64,000 nucleotides of DNA from Gloeophyllum trabeum ATCC 11539 (Eukaryota > Basidiomycota > Agaricomycetes > Gloeophyllales > Gloeophyllaceae). Below, piece after piece: positions 46,831-57,901 of the stretch. The position numbers and the translations under genes are program-made. Numbering within the stretch: position 1 is the first letter of the stretch; each line of letters starts with the position of its first letter. The stretch lies in contig NW_006920412.1 in assembly GCF_000344685.1 (NCBI RefSeq), positions 2,296,617-2,360,616 on the forward strand, written 5' to 3'. Under the pieces are notes generated by a model. That model saw only the letters and a list, made by a program, of their open reading frames with translations. It ran no database searches and had not been told where the DNA came from.

Positions 46831-48479
46831 ATGTCTGCGACAGGGTCCCCTCTGAATGCTGTGAGCGATGACGGGACTGCCGATTGCTCACTTGTATTGA
46901 ATATTTACGCGGGCGCCAGGCTCATGAACACGCAGAAAACGCGCATAACTACACCACGCAGGGTCTCCTCATACCCGCTGCAGAGGAGCATTATGCTGCG
47001 GCGCAGGGGTTTCTGACATGTATAGAGCAGTCGAACGATGAAAATGTTCAGTCTACTCATGTCTAGTCGTGGTGTTGGAAGTGACACTCAACTGTGGCAC
47101 ACTTAGACGAAACGGACGTTGCGGATGCTGTACAACGACCATTGCAAGGCTGGAAAGGAGCTGCAGAGGAGGATCGCCAAATTACGTGAAGAGGGTAAAG
47201 ATCCGGCCCAACCACAAAAACCATTGCCTTCACGATCTGCTGTTCCTTCCATCCCCAGGTCGACTGCGTCACCACCACCTCACTCACATCCTCGGATGTC
47301 GGACTCGCAGGCTACCGTCGACGAATCGTTTATGGTTTTAGGTCAACGGGTGAGTGACTACTCGTTAAACTTTAGTATCCTGGCCCATCTGACTTTTGGA
47401 AGTCTGATCCAGGAGACGCATTCAATCAATTCTGGAAAATCATGGAGGGCATGTTGGATAATCTATCACAACCAGCGGCCTTCGCTGCGGCGCCTTTGGG
47501 TCCTTCTGCGGCTGGCGCTCAGTCAAGGAGAGGTTTAGGCCGTGAAGGGAGCTCGAGTAGTGACACCGATTTCGAGGACTCTAAGGCTAGCAGGATCTCG
47601 CGCAAGTTTGGCAGTGGTGTTACAAGATTTCCACCGAAGCCGATCATGGAATCGACTGTGATTGATCTTCGACAGGAGCTGGAAGAAGTGCACGCTGATG
47701 ACCGTAAGTTACCTTCGGGCGTCTAAAGGCTGGTTCTGAGATCAATCGGTTTCATTAGTGGATGAATTAAGTGAATCCTTTTGCCTTATCCCGTCGAGCA
47801 AGGAGCCGTCTACGGTCACTACCCTTAAGCAAGAGAATGCTAGTCTTAAAGCAGAGGTGGAAGAAATGCAGCAAAGGCTTGCCAGCACCGAAAAGATGCT
47901 CAAATCGCGGATGGAACAAGACCAACGCTTACGGGATAGTATTGTCTTAGCACGGAACCAGGTGCCACCTCAGTTCCTCCGATCCTATCAACTGGCATTC
48001 ATCTGTCGGCTTGTAGGCACAGCGAGCTATGGGAGCTTCTCATGTCTTACAGAGGGGCAACCCGCTCGTGTCGGATCTGAGTGCCCTTAACCTGAACGCT
48101 CCCCCGGTCCCACCGATGCCTGGCGCTCTGAACCTTGGCCCAACCGGTCGAGACCGAGAGGCCCAACTCTTGCGTCGAGTACGAGAGTTGGAGGAGGAGG
48201 CTCGGCTGTTACGTGCCGAGAATGAGAAACAGGTCAGTTCTGACTTAACGCTGCTCTAGCTGCAGAGTTATCTTTGCTGACTTAAATATTCAAATTCTGT
48301 AGAAAGCATTGATAGTGAAGTTCCGTGAACGTTGGGAGAAGTTGAAGGAGTCCGCTAAGCGCAAGAAGAATGCGAAGGCTGCCGCGGAATCGGAGGCTAC
48401 AGCTATTCGTGATCGGATAGAGGAAGAGCCAGAAGCTGAGCAAGAACAGGATGAACAGATGAACAAGCAGTCTTCGTGA
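46831..48479 (+). CDS. MIT-domain coiled-coil protein, NRBF2/Atg38-like
   Basis: Seven exons (46831-46860, 46920-47045, 47107-47349, 47403-47703, 47759-47961, 48017-48232, 48303-48479) give 431 residues. The N-terminus forms an MIT-like three-helix bundle (about 10-75): AHEHAENAHNYTTQGLLIPA, AEEHYAAAQGFLTCIEQSND, RTLRMLYNDHCKAGKELQRR. A Pro/Ser linker follows. The C-terminal half holds two coiled coils (LKQENASLKAEVEEMQQRLA, and DREAQLLRRVRELEEEARLL) and a basic-acidic tail. Mammalian NRBF2 and yeast Atg38 share this MIT-plus-coiled-coil plan and link Atg14 to Vps34 in the autophagy PI3-kinase complex I. That assignment is inferred from architecture; another MIT protein of endosomal traffic is possible. 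Confidence 0.7.
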
Positions 48480-48819
48480 CTGAGGATTCCATATGCTGTT
48501 GTCTCACTTTTCCGCTGGAACTAACACCTTTGTATTGATATGCTGTCCTCTTTGATGTAGCTTATATTCCACAAAATAATCCTGCCTGGGATGCATTGAC
48601 ACTTGGCAAATCTGCCTTGCGTTGCCGTAACCTCCGCGAACTGCACCTAATATGCTAATCACAAACCGAAGTCACAAGGTACAAGACGTGATCCTGTCGT
48701 GATCCATGTCAGGTCAAGGCTGGGGAGGTGAGACACGCATGAAGGAAGAGAAAACGCGAGAATATCCCTTGAACTTAGGAATACACAAAAATACAACGTG
48801 ATACACTTCTGTTTCATCT
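48480..48819. other. convergent 3' intergenic region
   Basis: It lies between the convergent ends of the MIT gene and MOG1 and should hold both 3' UTRs. No gene is visible. Confidence 0.55.
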
Positions 48820-49470
48820 CTACGCAAACAATCCGAAGTCTACGATGCGCAATGTTTGCACAGCACGATCGAAATCTCCTTTCGCAGCCGTGAATCCTTC
48901 TTCTCCCACAGCTCCCTGGTCAACTGCCCGCACAGGTACATTACAGGTCAGCAGGAGATCCACATTCTTGTCCTTGACACGGTAAAGCGCCAGTAAAATC
49001 CGAACTTCGTCCGGTACCGTCTGATTGAACTTCTTGACACTTTGCGTGCCGTACAGTACGACCGGTGATGGTGTATTATCCCCGCGGTCGTTAGGTATTA
49101 TGCCAACGTCATGCACGGTGCTGCTCTCGGCGTCATTGTCGTGCGCCAGAGAGGCGAAATGTAACCTGTATGTATCAACGTCCATCAATATACATCTCGG
49201 GCGAGATCCGTCGTATAGTCGACTTACCTGGCGGCATCTGCGAAGTTCTCGGCTTCTACTCTTTGCAGCACATCGACGATGATGCTGACACTCGAATCAG
49301 GATAGAGGAATACTTCCTGGGTATCCGGCACTTCGCGTAGATCACTGCGGGCACACTTGTGAGACAACGGCCTCTACACGCGGAACGGGTACGCACGACG
49401 CATCGATAACGCTACTTGGAAGAGTTACTGTAATGGCGCCGCCGAAGAGCTGCCTAACGGAGGATGTCAT
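48820..49470 (-). CDS. MOG1: Ran-GTPase-binding nuclear import factor Mog1
   Basis: Three exons (49470-49397, 49344-49228, 49165-48820) give 178 residues, close to the family length. Family signatures are RQLFGGAITVTLPSSVIDAS, the block SDLREVPDTQEVFLYPDSSV, and RLHFASLAHDNDAE. The C-terminal part reads VKKFNQTVPDEVRILLALYR, followed by VDLLLTCNVPV. Mog1 binds Ran and promotes nucleotide release, supporting nuclear protein import. It works in the same cycle as CRM1, 15 kb away, though the two are not physically linked. Confidence 0.93.
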
Positions 49471-51571
49471 GCTTGTTTCCACTGACACGGATGCACTAGA
49501 AAGCGGAGCAACGATGGATAAAGTCCTATTTCGCGTCTCCGTTTACTGAGGCAAACAAACTCAGACCAGCGAGGCCAAAGCGAGGCTCATATTGGCACAA
49601 TCGACTAGAACCTCGGTACTTCTATGACCAGGGCCGCCCCCTATGACTAGGAATATTAATATGGGGTAACCCAATCCAGCACCAGTCAGTGGCGGAGACA
49701 CGGGAGTCAGAAAGACGCTCGGGTACGACCGCTACACACTGCTATCGCTACTACCTCCGAGTCACGAAACTCGCAACCGGTACTTTACACGTTCAATTCA
49801 GTACGCTTTGAAGATTCTAGTATCCTCTCGAAAGCCCTCCACGACCTCGATAAGGCCCCAGAACTCGGGTTTCGTCGATACCACTTTGCAGGAGAAGCAT
49901 TCGACTCTGCTGACAGTGCTGTTGCTAGCGCTTCAGGCACCTCCTAGGTTGGAATACGCTCTATATGGGTGACCAATAGCCTCTCCAACGAGTAATGCGA
50001 AGCTCTATTTTCTACAACCGCACTCACTGGCCGGATGCTCTTAGGGTCGTACTGTCTATGAATATGAATCATGCTCGAATGGAGTTTCCAATTCTCTGGG
50101 TTCGTGGAAAGGTTCCCTCCGCTCGGTCTTCTCTTCTGCTGCCGCCCCGAGGCGAGAGCTTGCTTCTCCGGGCTGCGTGTTTCATATCTCACTGCTATGA
50201 GTCTCACGCTTGGGGCGTCCGTCCCACTCGAGGTCGATCCAGTATCCCCAGTCATGGCTGTATATTAGTAGACAGTGTCTATGCTCTCTGATATGGCCGG
50301 CAGGATGCAGATTTTAAATGTCGAAAACCTCTGCTGACAGTAGGCATCGAGCCTCTGCCTTTCCTGTTGGCTTAGATGAATTCTCATGAAAGGTCTGGAC
50401 ATTCCCCTTGTGATTTATCGGGACTGGCGGACCGCCCTACCACTTCAGTCAATGTTCATTTCCTCTTCCACGTAGCATCAGTCCCTCTCACCCAGGCTCG
50501 CGGCAGGAACCCGACCGCCACACGGATCACGTCCGCTATCGCGATATCTCGGCCTCATTAATCCCATCCATGGTGGCATTTAATATATTTTGTTGAGCGG
50601 AAGCCTCTACATATTATCAGCCGTTTTGCTTTGGTGTGGGACACCGTGAGGGATGATGTTGTCACCGCAGAGCATCCTCTCAGCAGGCCTGTTAGCTGTT
50701 AGTCGTGCGTATTCCGCTTCATTATTTGATGCCTGAAGACTCACGCCGCTCTGAGCCACATTTGAAGAACGGCAGGCTGTAGATTCACAAAGTTTATTGA
50801 AGCCTTCTCCTGTCCCTCATTGGCCTGAGGTGGTTATTCTAGACATGAGATCGACTGTGACCAACTGCAGCAATTGCGTCAAGGAAAGTCGATATTCGAT
50901 TTTCTCCCATACGTCCCAGGCATGAGCGCAGTGTTCCTTAACTGTGCGAGACGGTGGGTACGAAGTCATCGACAAGCCCACCCACGCCATGAAGGCGATA
51001 TAGAACGTGTGATTCTATAATCCCGGCTATCTGGTTTGCGGGCACTCCGTGAGAGTACCGACGAATCCTCCGTTGGAATGGAGTGATGGGCTGTTACGTT
51101 ACAGGTAGAGAGTCTCCTGCAAATCAGCATCAAGAGGGGCTTCTTTGGTAGGTTCAAGTAGGTTCTTTTGACAATGCCCCGCTGAGGCTCCGGTTGCTGT
51201 GGTACGGCTAACATTCGGGATTCCTCTGTAGTCACACTCGCGTCCGAGTGCCCCTCCTAGGTATTTGGTAGATTCATTTGTTCGCAGAGGCGTAGCCGCG
51301 AGTCTAGGGTCAGCGCCTCGACGCATTTCTGGACTGTGGTGCATAGCACTCGTCGCACTTCTCGCAAGACCGATGATTGATAGCTACGAAAATATAGAAC
51401 CAGACTGCTCGGTTATGTTGGAGCCGGTCTGCGGTCCTGCGAGTGCCCCTCCGGCAACCCGTTATCCCCTCCTCAATTGGTCGAAAAAGCTTTCACCTTC
51501 CTCCATGCATTCGTCAGTCGTTCCCATGGTGTCCTATCCCATAATCTGTCATTTTGACGCATCTTCCAGCG
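49471..51571. other. 2.1-kb gene-poor region
   Basis: It lies between the MOG1 start and the TATA box of the TmpA-like gene. Short frames occur on both strands, such as 49944-50255 minus and 51265-51576 plus. An open stretch without ATG near 49830-49970 on plus reads SRKPSTTSIRPQNSGFVDTT. None forms a convincing gene. No terminal repeats or transposase motifs are visible. Confidence 0.5.
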
Positions 51572-51579
51572 TATAAAAG
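51572..51579 (+). promoter_or_regulatory. TATA box of the TmpA-like gene
   Basis: TATAAAAG occurs 111 bp upstream of the ATG at 51690, with a pyrimidine-rich stretch between. A strong TATA is often seen at regulated rather than constitutive genes. Confidence 0.6.
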
Positions 51580-51689
51580 CGGGTCGAGTCATCGACGTGG
51601 AGATTCAGGTCACCACCTCGCGGCGAGCATTGCGGTCGGACTAAGACACTCACTCAGCAGTCCAGTGTTCTTTTTTCTACCCCCGCACC

Positions 51690-53889
51690 ATGTCGTCCTC
51701 GCCGCTCCCTACTGTCGCTGCTCCCCCGTATGACGATGCAGAGAAGGGCACTCTTGATGTCCAAGTCGTGAAGCCTGCGCATGTGACCTTACCTCTGCAG
51801 GATTCCGCGGATGAAAAGAAGGGTGACCTTGCCGTCACAACAACTGTGGTACCAGTAGTCAAGAAGGAGGCCCCAGCCACACCTCCCGCCAAGAAGCCAG
51901 CCAAGAAACCCATTTCGAAGTGGATCTTGTTCGTGCTGTGGTACAACACCTACAGGTAGCCCAGCTCTTCGAACTTATACAGGCAGAATCTTACTTATAG
52001 TTTCTAGGAAATTATTTACGATCTGCTTCGGTCTGAACATGATCGCATTTGGCTTCACTATCGCCGGCTACTGGCCATACGCGCAGCGGTATACTGGTGC
52101 CCTGATCGTGGGTAACCTGCAAATGACTTGCTTAATGCGCAACGAACTGTTCGGGCGTGCTCTGTATCTATTCGTCAACACATGTTTCGCCAAGGTAAGG
52201 ACTTTCCAGATCTTGCCGAGCCAGTACTCATAGAGCGCAGTGGTCACCGTTGTGGTGGAGACTCGGGTGCACATCAGTCCTTCAGGTATGCTTGTGCTTT
52301 CATCCCTTACTACCACATTCTCAAAGGAGCAAATCAGCATCTAGGAGGTATTCACAGCGGTTGCGGCATAGCTGGATTCTTCTGGCTGGTCTACCGGACC
52401 GTCATTGTATTCAAAGACCACGCGGTTATGCACAACGCTATCTTGTCCTTCGGTGTCATAACTTCTTCGATCATCCTGTTGGCGTGCGTGAGCGCGTTCC
52501 CGATTGTACGTAACACACATCACAAGTGAGTTTTGTTTCGCTTTGCCATAATTCATCCCTCTAACGTCCCACGCCAGTGTCTTCGAGCGCCATCATCGAT
52601 TCTCAGGCTGGGCAGGACTGTTTTCGACTTGTCAGTATTTGATTAATGCGCTCTATCGCTGCACGGCTAATCTTGGATTTACTCCAGGGATTTTTGTGAT
52701 CCTTGGGGATCTTTGGAACACCCAGACTCAGACTTGGAACCTGAGCGGCGTGCATTTGGTTCGGCAGCAGGACTTCTGGTATGTCGTCCTCATGTCGACA
52801 TTGTGAGTGTCAGGTTTCCCTGCACGTTTGCACCGTGAGTAACTCGCTTTACAATAGCATTGCCATCCCTTGGATCTGCACTCGCAAGGTCGAGGTTGAG
52901 ATTGAGCTTGTGAGTTCTCACCACACCAGCACAATCCGAGACCATTAACGGCCATGACAGCCCTCCCCCAAGGTAGCGGTTCTCCGGTTCAAGCGGGGCA
53001 TGCAGCAGGGTCTGTTAGCTCGGATCAGCAGATCTGCTGTGATGGAGTACCACGCTTTCGGAATCATCTCGTCAGTAACGCCTCAAGCGTATTAGCCTTG
53101 ACTCGCGACTAATCCGCACCTGAACAGGGAGGGGACCCATGCGAAATACCACTATCTCATTTGCGGTGTACAGGGTGACTTCACGCGTGGTCTCGTCAAC
53201 AACCCGCTGCGAACTATTTGGACACGCGAGCTGAAGGTAGACCAGCTATCCACTGTCCTATATTTTGGGCACTGACGCTTAGATTCGCAGTTCGCAGGTG
53301 TATCCAATACTTCGACTCTGTACAGACGAGGGTATGGGATCCCGTCCATTGGATCAAAGTTGCCATTTTATTGATGATCTTGCCCCTAGAATCCGGGTCT
53401 GTACCGGTACTGGACTGGGCGCTGCCCTTTCGACCTGTCTACAAAGCCCCTACTGGTACGGATCCAGTACTTACTCTGTATCTCAGCTCCCCTAACGTCT
53501 TGAGTAGGTACCTGATCTGGATCGGCTCTGACCAGGAGAAGACGTTCGGTCCCACCATCTCTGGACTCATCCACAGGCACTTGGGACCGGAACGCTATTG
53601 TCTCTGGGACTCCAAGCAGAGAGGTTGGTCTACACATGCTTTGCCCATGGGCGGTTCCTGACGGTCACTTTCCAGGCGGTCGTCCCGACGTGATGAAGCT
53701 CGTCAAGGAGGCCTACGTCACATGGCAGGCCGAGGTGATCTTCATCACGTCCAACTGGCAGGGCAACCAGGAGATCATGGCGGGCTGCAAGGAGGCGGGT
53801 ATCCCCGCGTTCGGGACTCTCTGGGATTTCGTGAGTACCCGCGGTCAAACCATGCATTCTGTTACTCAGGCTCACGATACCGGCAGTGA
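51690..53889 (+). CDS. TmpA-like membrane flavin oxidoreductase
   Basis: Fourteen exons give about 501 residues: 51690-51955, 52008-52194, 52241-52285, 52338-52525, 52578-52630, 52688-52802, 52858-52909, 52961-53070, 53128-53236, 53291-53331, 53390-53455, 53508-53623, 53676-53830, then a stop at 53887-53889. The first 85 residues are soluble and Lys/Pro-rich. About five membrane segments follow (IAFGFTIAGYW, GCGIAGFFWLVY, ITSSIILLACVSAF, GLFSTWIFVILG, YVVLMSTFIAIPWI), with a His cluster RNTHHNVFERHHRFSGW. A ferredoxin-reductase-like part has VCTGTGLGAALSTCLQSPY. The family includes Aspergillus TmpA, a membrane flavoprotein needed for conidiation, and C-terminal parts of some NRPS-like proteins. 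The last intron sits directly before the stop; reading through would add a poorly conserved tail to 54007. Confidence 0.83.
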
Positions 53890-54419
53890 TTGCGCACTGG
53901 CGGACACTTGCGTTTCCTCGAAGAATATGGATGGCCTTGGCGCTCGATGCCCGACGCCATCCCGTCAATGTATTGTTATCCTACACCGTATTTTGCCAAA
54001 TTTATAGCAGTATATAGAGACCGTTCTATGATGTTGTCATTTCGTGTGGGCTGGTGGTGAATAAATGGTAACTTCTCGTTGATTTCCCGTGGACCGCTGC
54101 AACGCTCCCACACAGTGGTGACTTCGAGTGAGAAACGAAGCACGGCAATTCGGGCATAGTTCGAAGGTACCGACGGGAATACGAAGACGGGGCACTAGGG
54201 TGCTTCTTACTTCTTACCGGCCTGTGAATCCACCAATGAACGAACGCTGGCAGCGATAAGCTCTCGTGCCCTACAAGTTTGCCTCTATCCCCGCAAGGGA
54301 GAATAGTCTCTGCGCTCTGACAGTGTGGCAAGAGTTGCGCGAAATATGAGATGAGCTGCAATAGAGAATAAACGATCCGTACTAATAATACACGGGAAAT
54401 GGGTACGCTGGCGCGACAC

Positions 54420-55809
54420 TCATGAGAGGTACTCCTCAAGGATCTCCCCCGGTTTCCCCATCCACTGCCAACGCCGGTCAGCGTGGATGTAAGTATTGGG
54501 TTCAAGGCGCACGCCCCTCCTCGCTAATTCCGAGACAATGCGAGCGATATTTCGAGTGTCCTTGCAGACGGTATTTTATTCAGCATCCCGTACCCATAAG
54601 GTTTCGAACAACAAGAGAGACGTACATCAATGCCACTATGTTGACGTCCTACGAATGAACCGAGATTCAGAAAGCGCAGCTGGGAGGTTAAATTCAGAGA
54701 CAGGCGCCTCGGGAACGTGTAAGTCTAGCATAGGCCCTCGGTCAGCATCGTGGGGCGCGGATGCACAACTGGGCTTAACGGACCTTGGCGCTCTTCCCAG
54801 AGCTCTTGCGGCCTTCGTGGTAAGCGATGCGTGAAACGATCTTGCGAACGTCCATGACGTCGCCTATTATCCAGTCTGGAAGAGGGACCTAACAGAGTTA
54901 TCGTCCAATGGCACAATGTCCTTCTGTATTGCCAGTGAAAAGACTAACTTTAGAGATGAAACACTGCTTAATTACGAAGTCCCGGATATCGAATGGTCCG
55001 TCCGTACACCAGCAGAACCGGACGAGGCGTTCACCGGTGTCCGGGTGTAGGAGGCCATTATCCGATAGGAACTTCGAGAACATGACCATGACTTCCGGGA
55101 ATGTAGGAGCCTTGTCCACTTGTTTCTGTGCACGTGTTGACCACGGTCAGTCTTGAATGGCGCTCGGGGACTGGCCTGTACACTGACCTGAGTGATGCCT
55201 GTCAGATCCGTACAAAACTGGCTCAGGGTTGGCCTCCAGGTGGGCTTGACGAAACTACGGAATTCGGCTACGGTTTCAAGCTGGTTAGCGGTTCCGTCTG
55301 GCGCCTTGTCTTTCCACCGCATAAGACAGACCGGCCATTCCTGCCGATATAAATAAATAAGCCGTGGAAATATTCGGACAACAATATGTGGCACGGACTA
55401 TGATCTCATTGGGCCATTGGAAATCAGACCCTTGTACACAGGTGGCCTCGACGTCCAGAACGAGGAATGCGTCGTAAGGCTGCTTGATGCGGACGGATTC
55501 CGGCTGGACAGAGACCGTGGGTGCTGCCGGCTCGGGGACCACGATACCGCTGACAGGGACTTTCTCGGCAGCGGGGAGCACGGGTACACTTTCGTGAATT
55601 ACAGCCAGCTTTGCAGAGGAAACGTCGGGAGTCCTCTGCGGCATTGGGGCCGGGGGAGCATGGGAGGGTCCTGCCTGGCGCAGGGATTGTCGGGAGGGGA
55701 TCCATCTGGGAAGCACGAGGATCGCAACTGCACACGAGCCGAGCAGCGCGAGGACCCGAATATCCGTAATAAACGTCGGCAGTCTTCCGGGCCAGGACGC
55801 CTCGTTCAT
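54420..55809 (-). CDS. membrane-anchored DEDDh 3'-5' exonuclease (ERI1/KAPD-like)
   Basis: Six exons (55809-55399, 55340-55188, 55125-54949, 54888-54784, 54724-54626, 54560-54420) give 361 residues. A hydrophobic segment (about 18-33, VLALLGSCAVAILVL) follows the start and precedes a Pro-rich linker. The exonuclease domain begins at about 123. All catalytic motifs are present: ExoI VLDVEATC, ExoII CTDGPFDIRDF, and ExoIII GRQHSGIDDTRNIARIV. The ending YIHADRRWQWMGKPGEILEE is typical of the ERI1-related KAPD/ERI3 family. These enzymes trim 3' ends of small or structured RNAs. The N-terminal anchor is unusual. Without splicing at 54725-54783 the frame would stop early, before the ExoIII motif. 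An ATG at 55878 could add 23 residues. Confidence 0.9.
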
Positions 55810-56073
55810 ATTTGAAGAAATATTCGAGGTATTTGGTTGAATGTGAAGGCGATAGCGGGAGAGCGCTAGGAAGGGCACGTTATCATGGCCTGGCAGGACA
55901 GGCTAAGGTTCGGCCAAGGTCGTCTAAATTTGAGCGCCTTCCTGCCATAGCCTGCGATGTGGCGGTGCAAACACGTGGCCGCTGCTTCCCGAGTCCAGAA
56001 AATGCCTTTTTCGGATCTCTTCTTTCCGTCGAATCTCTTCAGATTCCTGTGCCACTCGAGGACTGGCGACATC

Positions 56074-57179
56074 ATGCAGTTCGGAGACGACTTGGCAGAC
56101 GACTTTGTTCTCGACGACACCGTTGCGCTTTCAGGAGAAGAGGATGGGGACGACGATCTCGTCACTTCCCAGAGTGGCGAGGAGGGAGGGGATGTGGCAG
56201 AAAGCTCGAATACAGATCTAGCGGCCATAGAGAAGAAGAGAAAGCGCAGAGCAAAGGAGAAGGAACGAAAGGCAAAGGTGGGGACTATGCCTCATGATGT
56301 TAGACCGCCCTCACCCTTGGTTGCATATATGCGCAGAAAAGAAAGACTGCCGAGTCGGCCCAGTACATCGAGCCAGTCTCTGTGGCCGTACAACCGCCTG
56401 TGCAGCTCGCAGAATATCTCTCGTCCATGCAAGCCAAGACGTTCTCCAAACTTTCCGGGATTGAGTTAGGAGACTTGCAGATTCCTGGTGGGTTTTCCAA
56501 CTTCAGGTATGCCTGCGGCCAGCTGATATTAACCACTCAGGCAGAGCATTGTATCGCAGATACTACGGCATGGATAGGTCCGAGATCCTTGGATCAGCTA
56601 GTTGAATTTATTGTCAAGAGTAAGTGGTCTGATATCGGAGTAAGTCAGGGAGTCTGAACAGTTCCCCCAGTGTGTCCCGAATTGCGAGTTCAACTCTCGA
56701 CAAGACCTAAGCACAATGGGGCACCATTCATGATATTCGTCGCCGCGGCTGCTCTGCGGGTTGCGGACGCCACCCGCATACTCAAGACAAAGACGCTCCG
56801 CGGAGAGAAAGGGGGAGATGTGGCGAAGTTATTCGCAAGGCATTTTAAGCTAGAGGAGCACATCAAGTATCTCAGACGGACGAAGCTCGGTGCTGCAGCG
56901 GGTACACCTGGCCGCCTTGGCAAACTGTTAGAGGCCGGTAAGCCCTTGAATACAGGAAAATTGGCATGACCATTGACATATATTTCCTTACTTCCCCCAG
57001 ACGCTCTCTCAACCTCCAATCTCACGCATATCATTCTGGACGTGAGCTATCGCGATGCCAAAAAGCGCTCCCTGCTGGATATTCCGGAAACAAGAGACGA
57101 GGTGTTCAAGCAGTTCCTTGCCTCACCGAAGATCCTGCAAGGGATGAAGTCGGGCAAGGTGAAGCTCGTGCTCTTCTAA
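56074..57179 (+). CDS. CMS1: Cms1-type 90S pre-ribosome subunit
   Basis: Five exons (56074-56277, 56337-56487, 56545-56619, 56671-56937, 57001-57179) give 291 residues. The N-terminus is acidic (MQFGDDLADDFVLDDT) then strongly basic (KKRKRRAKEKERKAK). The core matches the CMS1 family: FMIFVAAAALRVADATRILK, then KGGDVAKLFARHFKLEEHIK, AAGTPGRLGKLLE and LTHIILDVSYRDAKKRSLLD. AAGTPGRL and the ILDVSYRDAK block echo DEAD-box motifs Ib and II, but the ATP-binding motifs are missing. Yeast Cms1 is found in U3-containing 90S pre-ribosomes, so a role in small-subunit assembly is likely. It shares about 265 bp of upstream DNA with the exonuclease gene. Confidence 0.9.
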
Positions 57180-57901
57180 TTAAGCGACCGGGGACTACCG
57201 TGCTTTGTAGCACCGTTATATCAATGCAGGAATGATTAATGGAGATGTTATGCCAGATACAATACAGCTGTACAAATAGGAATGGTCTATGATCAGAAAC
57301 CCTTGGGGTTCACCCGGTGGGTGATCTGCATAAGAATGAGTGCGTGCCAGGAAACGGGAGCCTCGTAAACGCACCCGCGTGAATTTTGGCACTTTATGAA
57401 TGCCTTTACGGTACCCTCTGGAATGAGGTGAGAATACGGTGTACTTGTCCCTCGGTGCCATCTCGTGCTCCTTGGGTAGCTGGAGTGCCTCCGTCTGCTG
57501 CAGTATTAGAGGGGGGACCCACGACACTTCCAACTAACTCACCAGGGCGTTACACTGTACCCCACTCGCCCTAACGGCCTCGATGACAGAGTCCACCTTT
57601 TTCAGCCTGTCCCTCTGGTTCGCCTTCCGTGTCCGGGACAGCCTCCAGGGCACTTTCCTACCGCACCATGCAGCGACCGCGCAGTCTCAGCATTACGCAA
57701 TGAACTCACCACAGAAGGCCACCTTGGCTGACTGGCGAGGCCCTGAAAGCACCGAACATAGCAGAGACGAGGGAACAAGGCTGCAGACAAGTGATCGACC
57801 CGACTCGCGAACAAGAAAATCCCAATACAGCTGCTTACGTAAAGCACCTTTCCTTCTTCTCCTCCGTCACTCGCACTGCACCGACCGAGGAGTACGCGAC
57901 G
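57180..57901. other. tandem intergenic region
   Basis: About 720 bp between CMS1 and SF3A1, both on plus. It should hold the CMS1 3' UTR and the SF3A1 promoter and leader. Minus-strand frames overlapping the SF3A1 start look like shadows. Confidence 0.5.
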
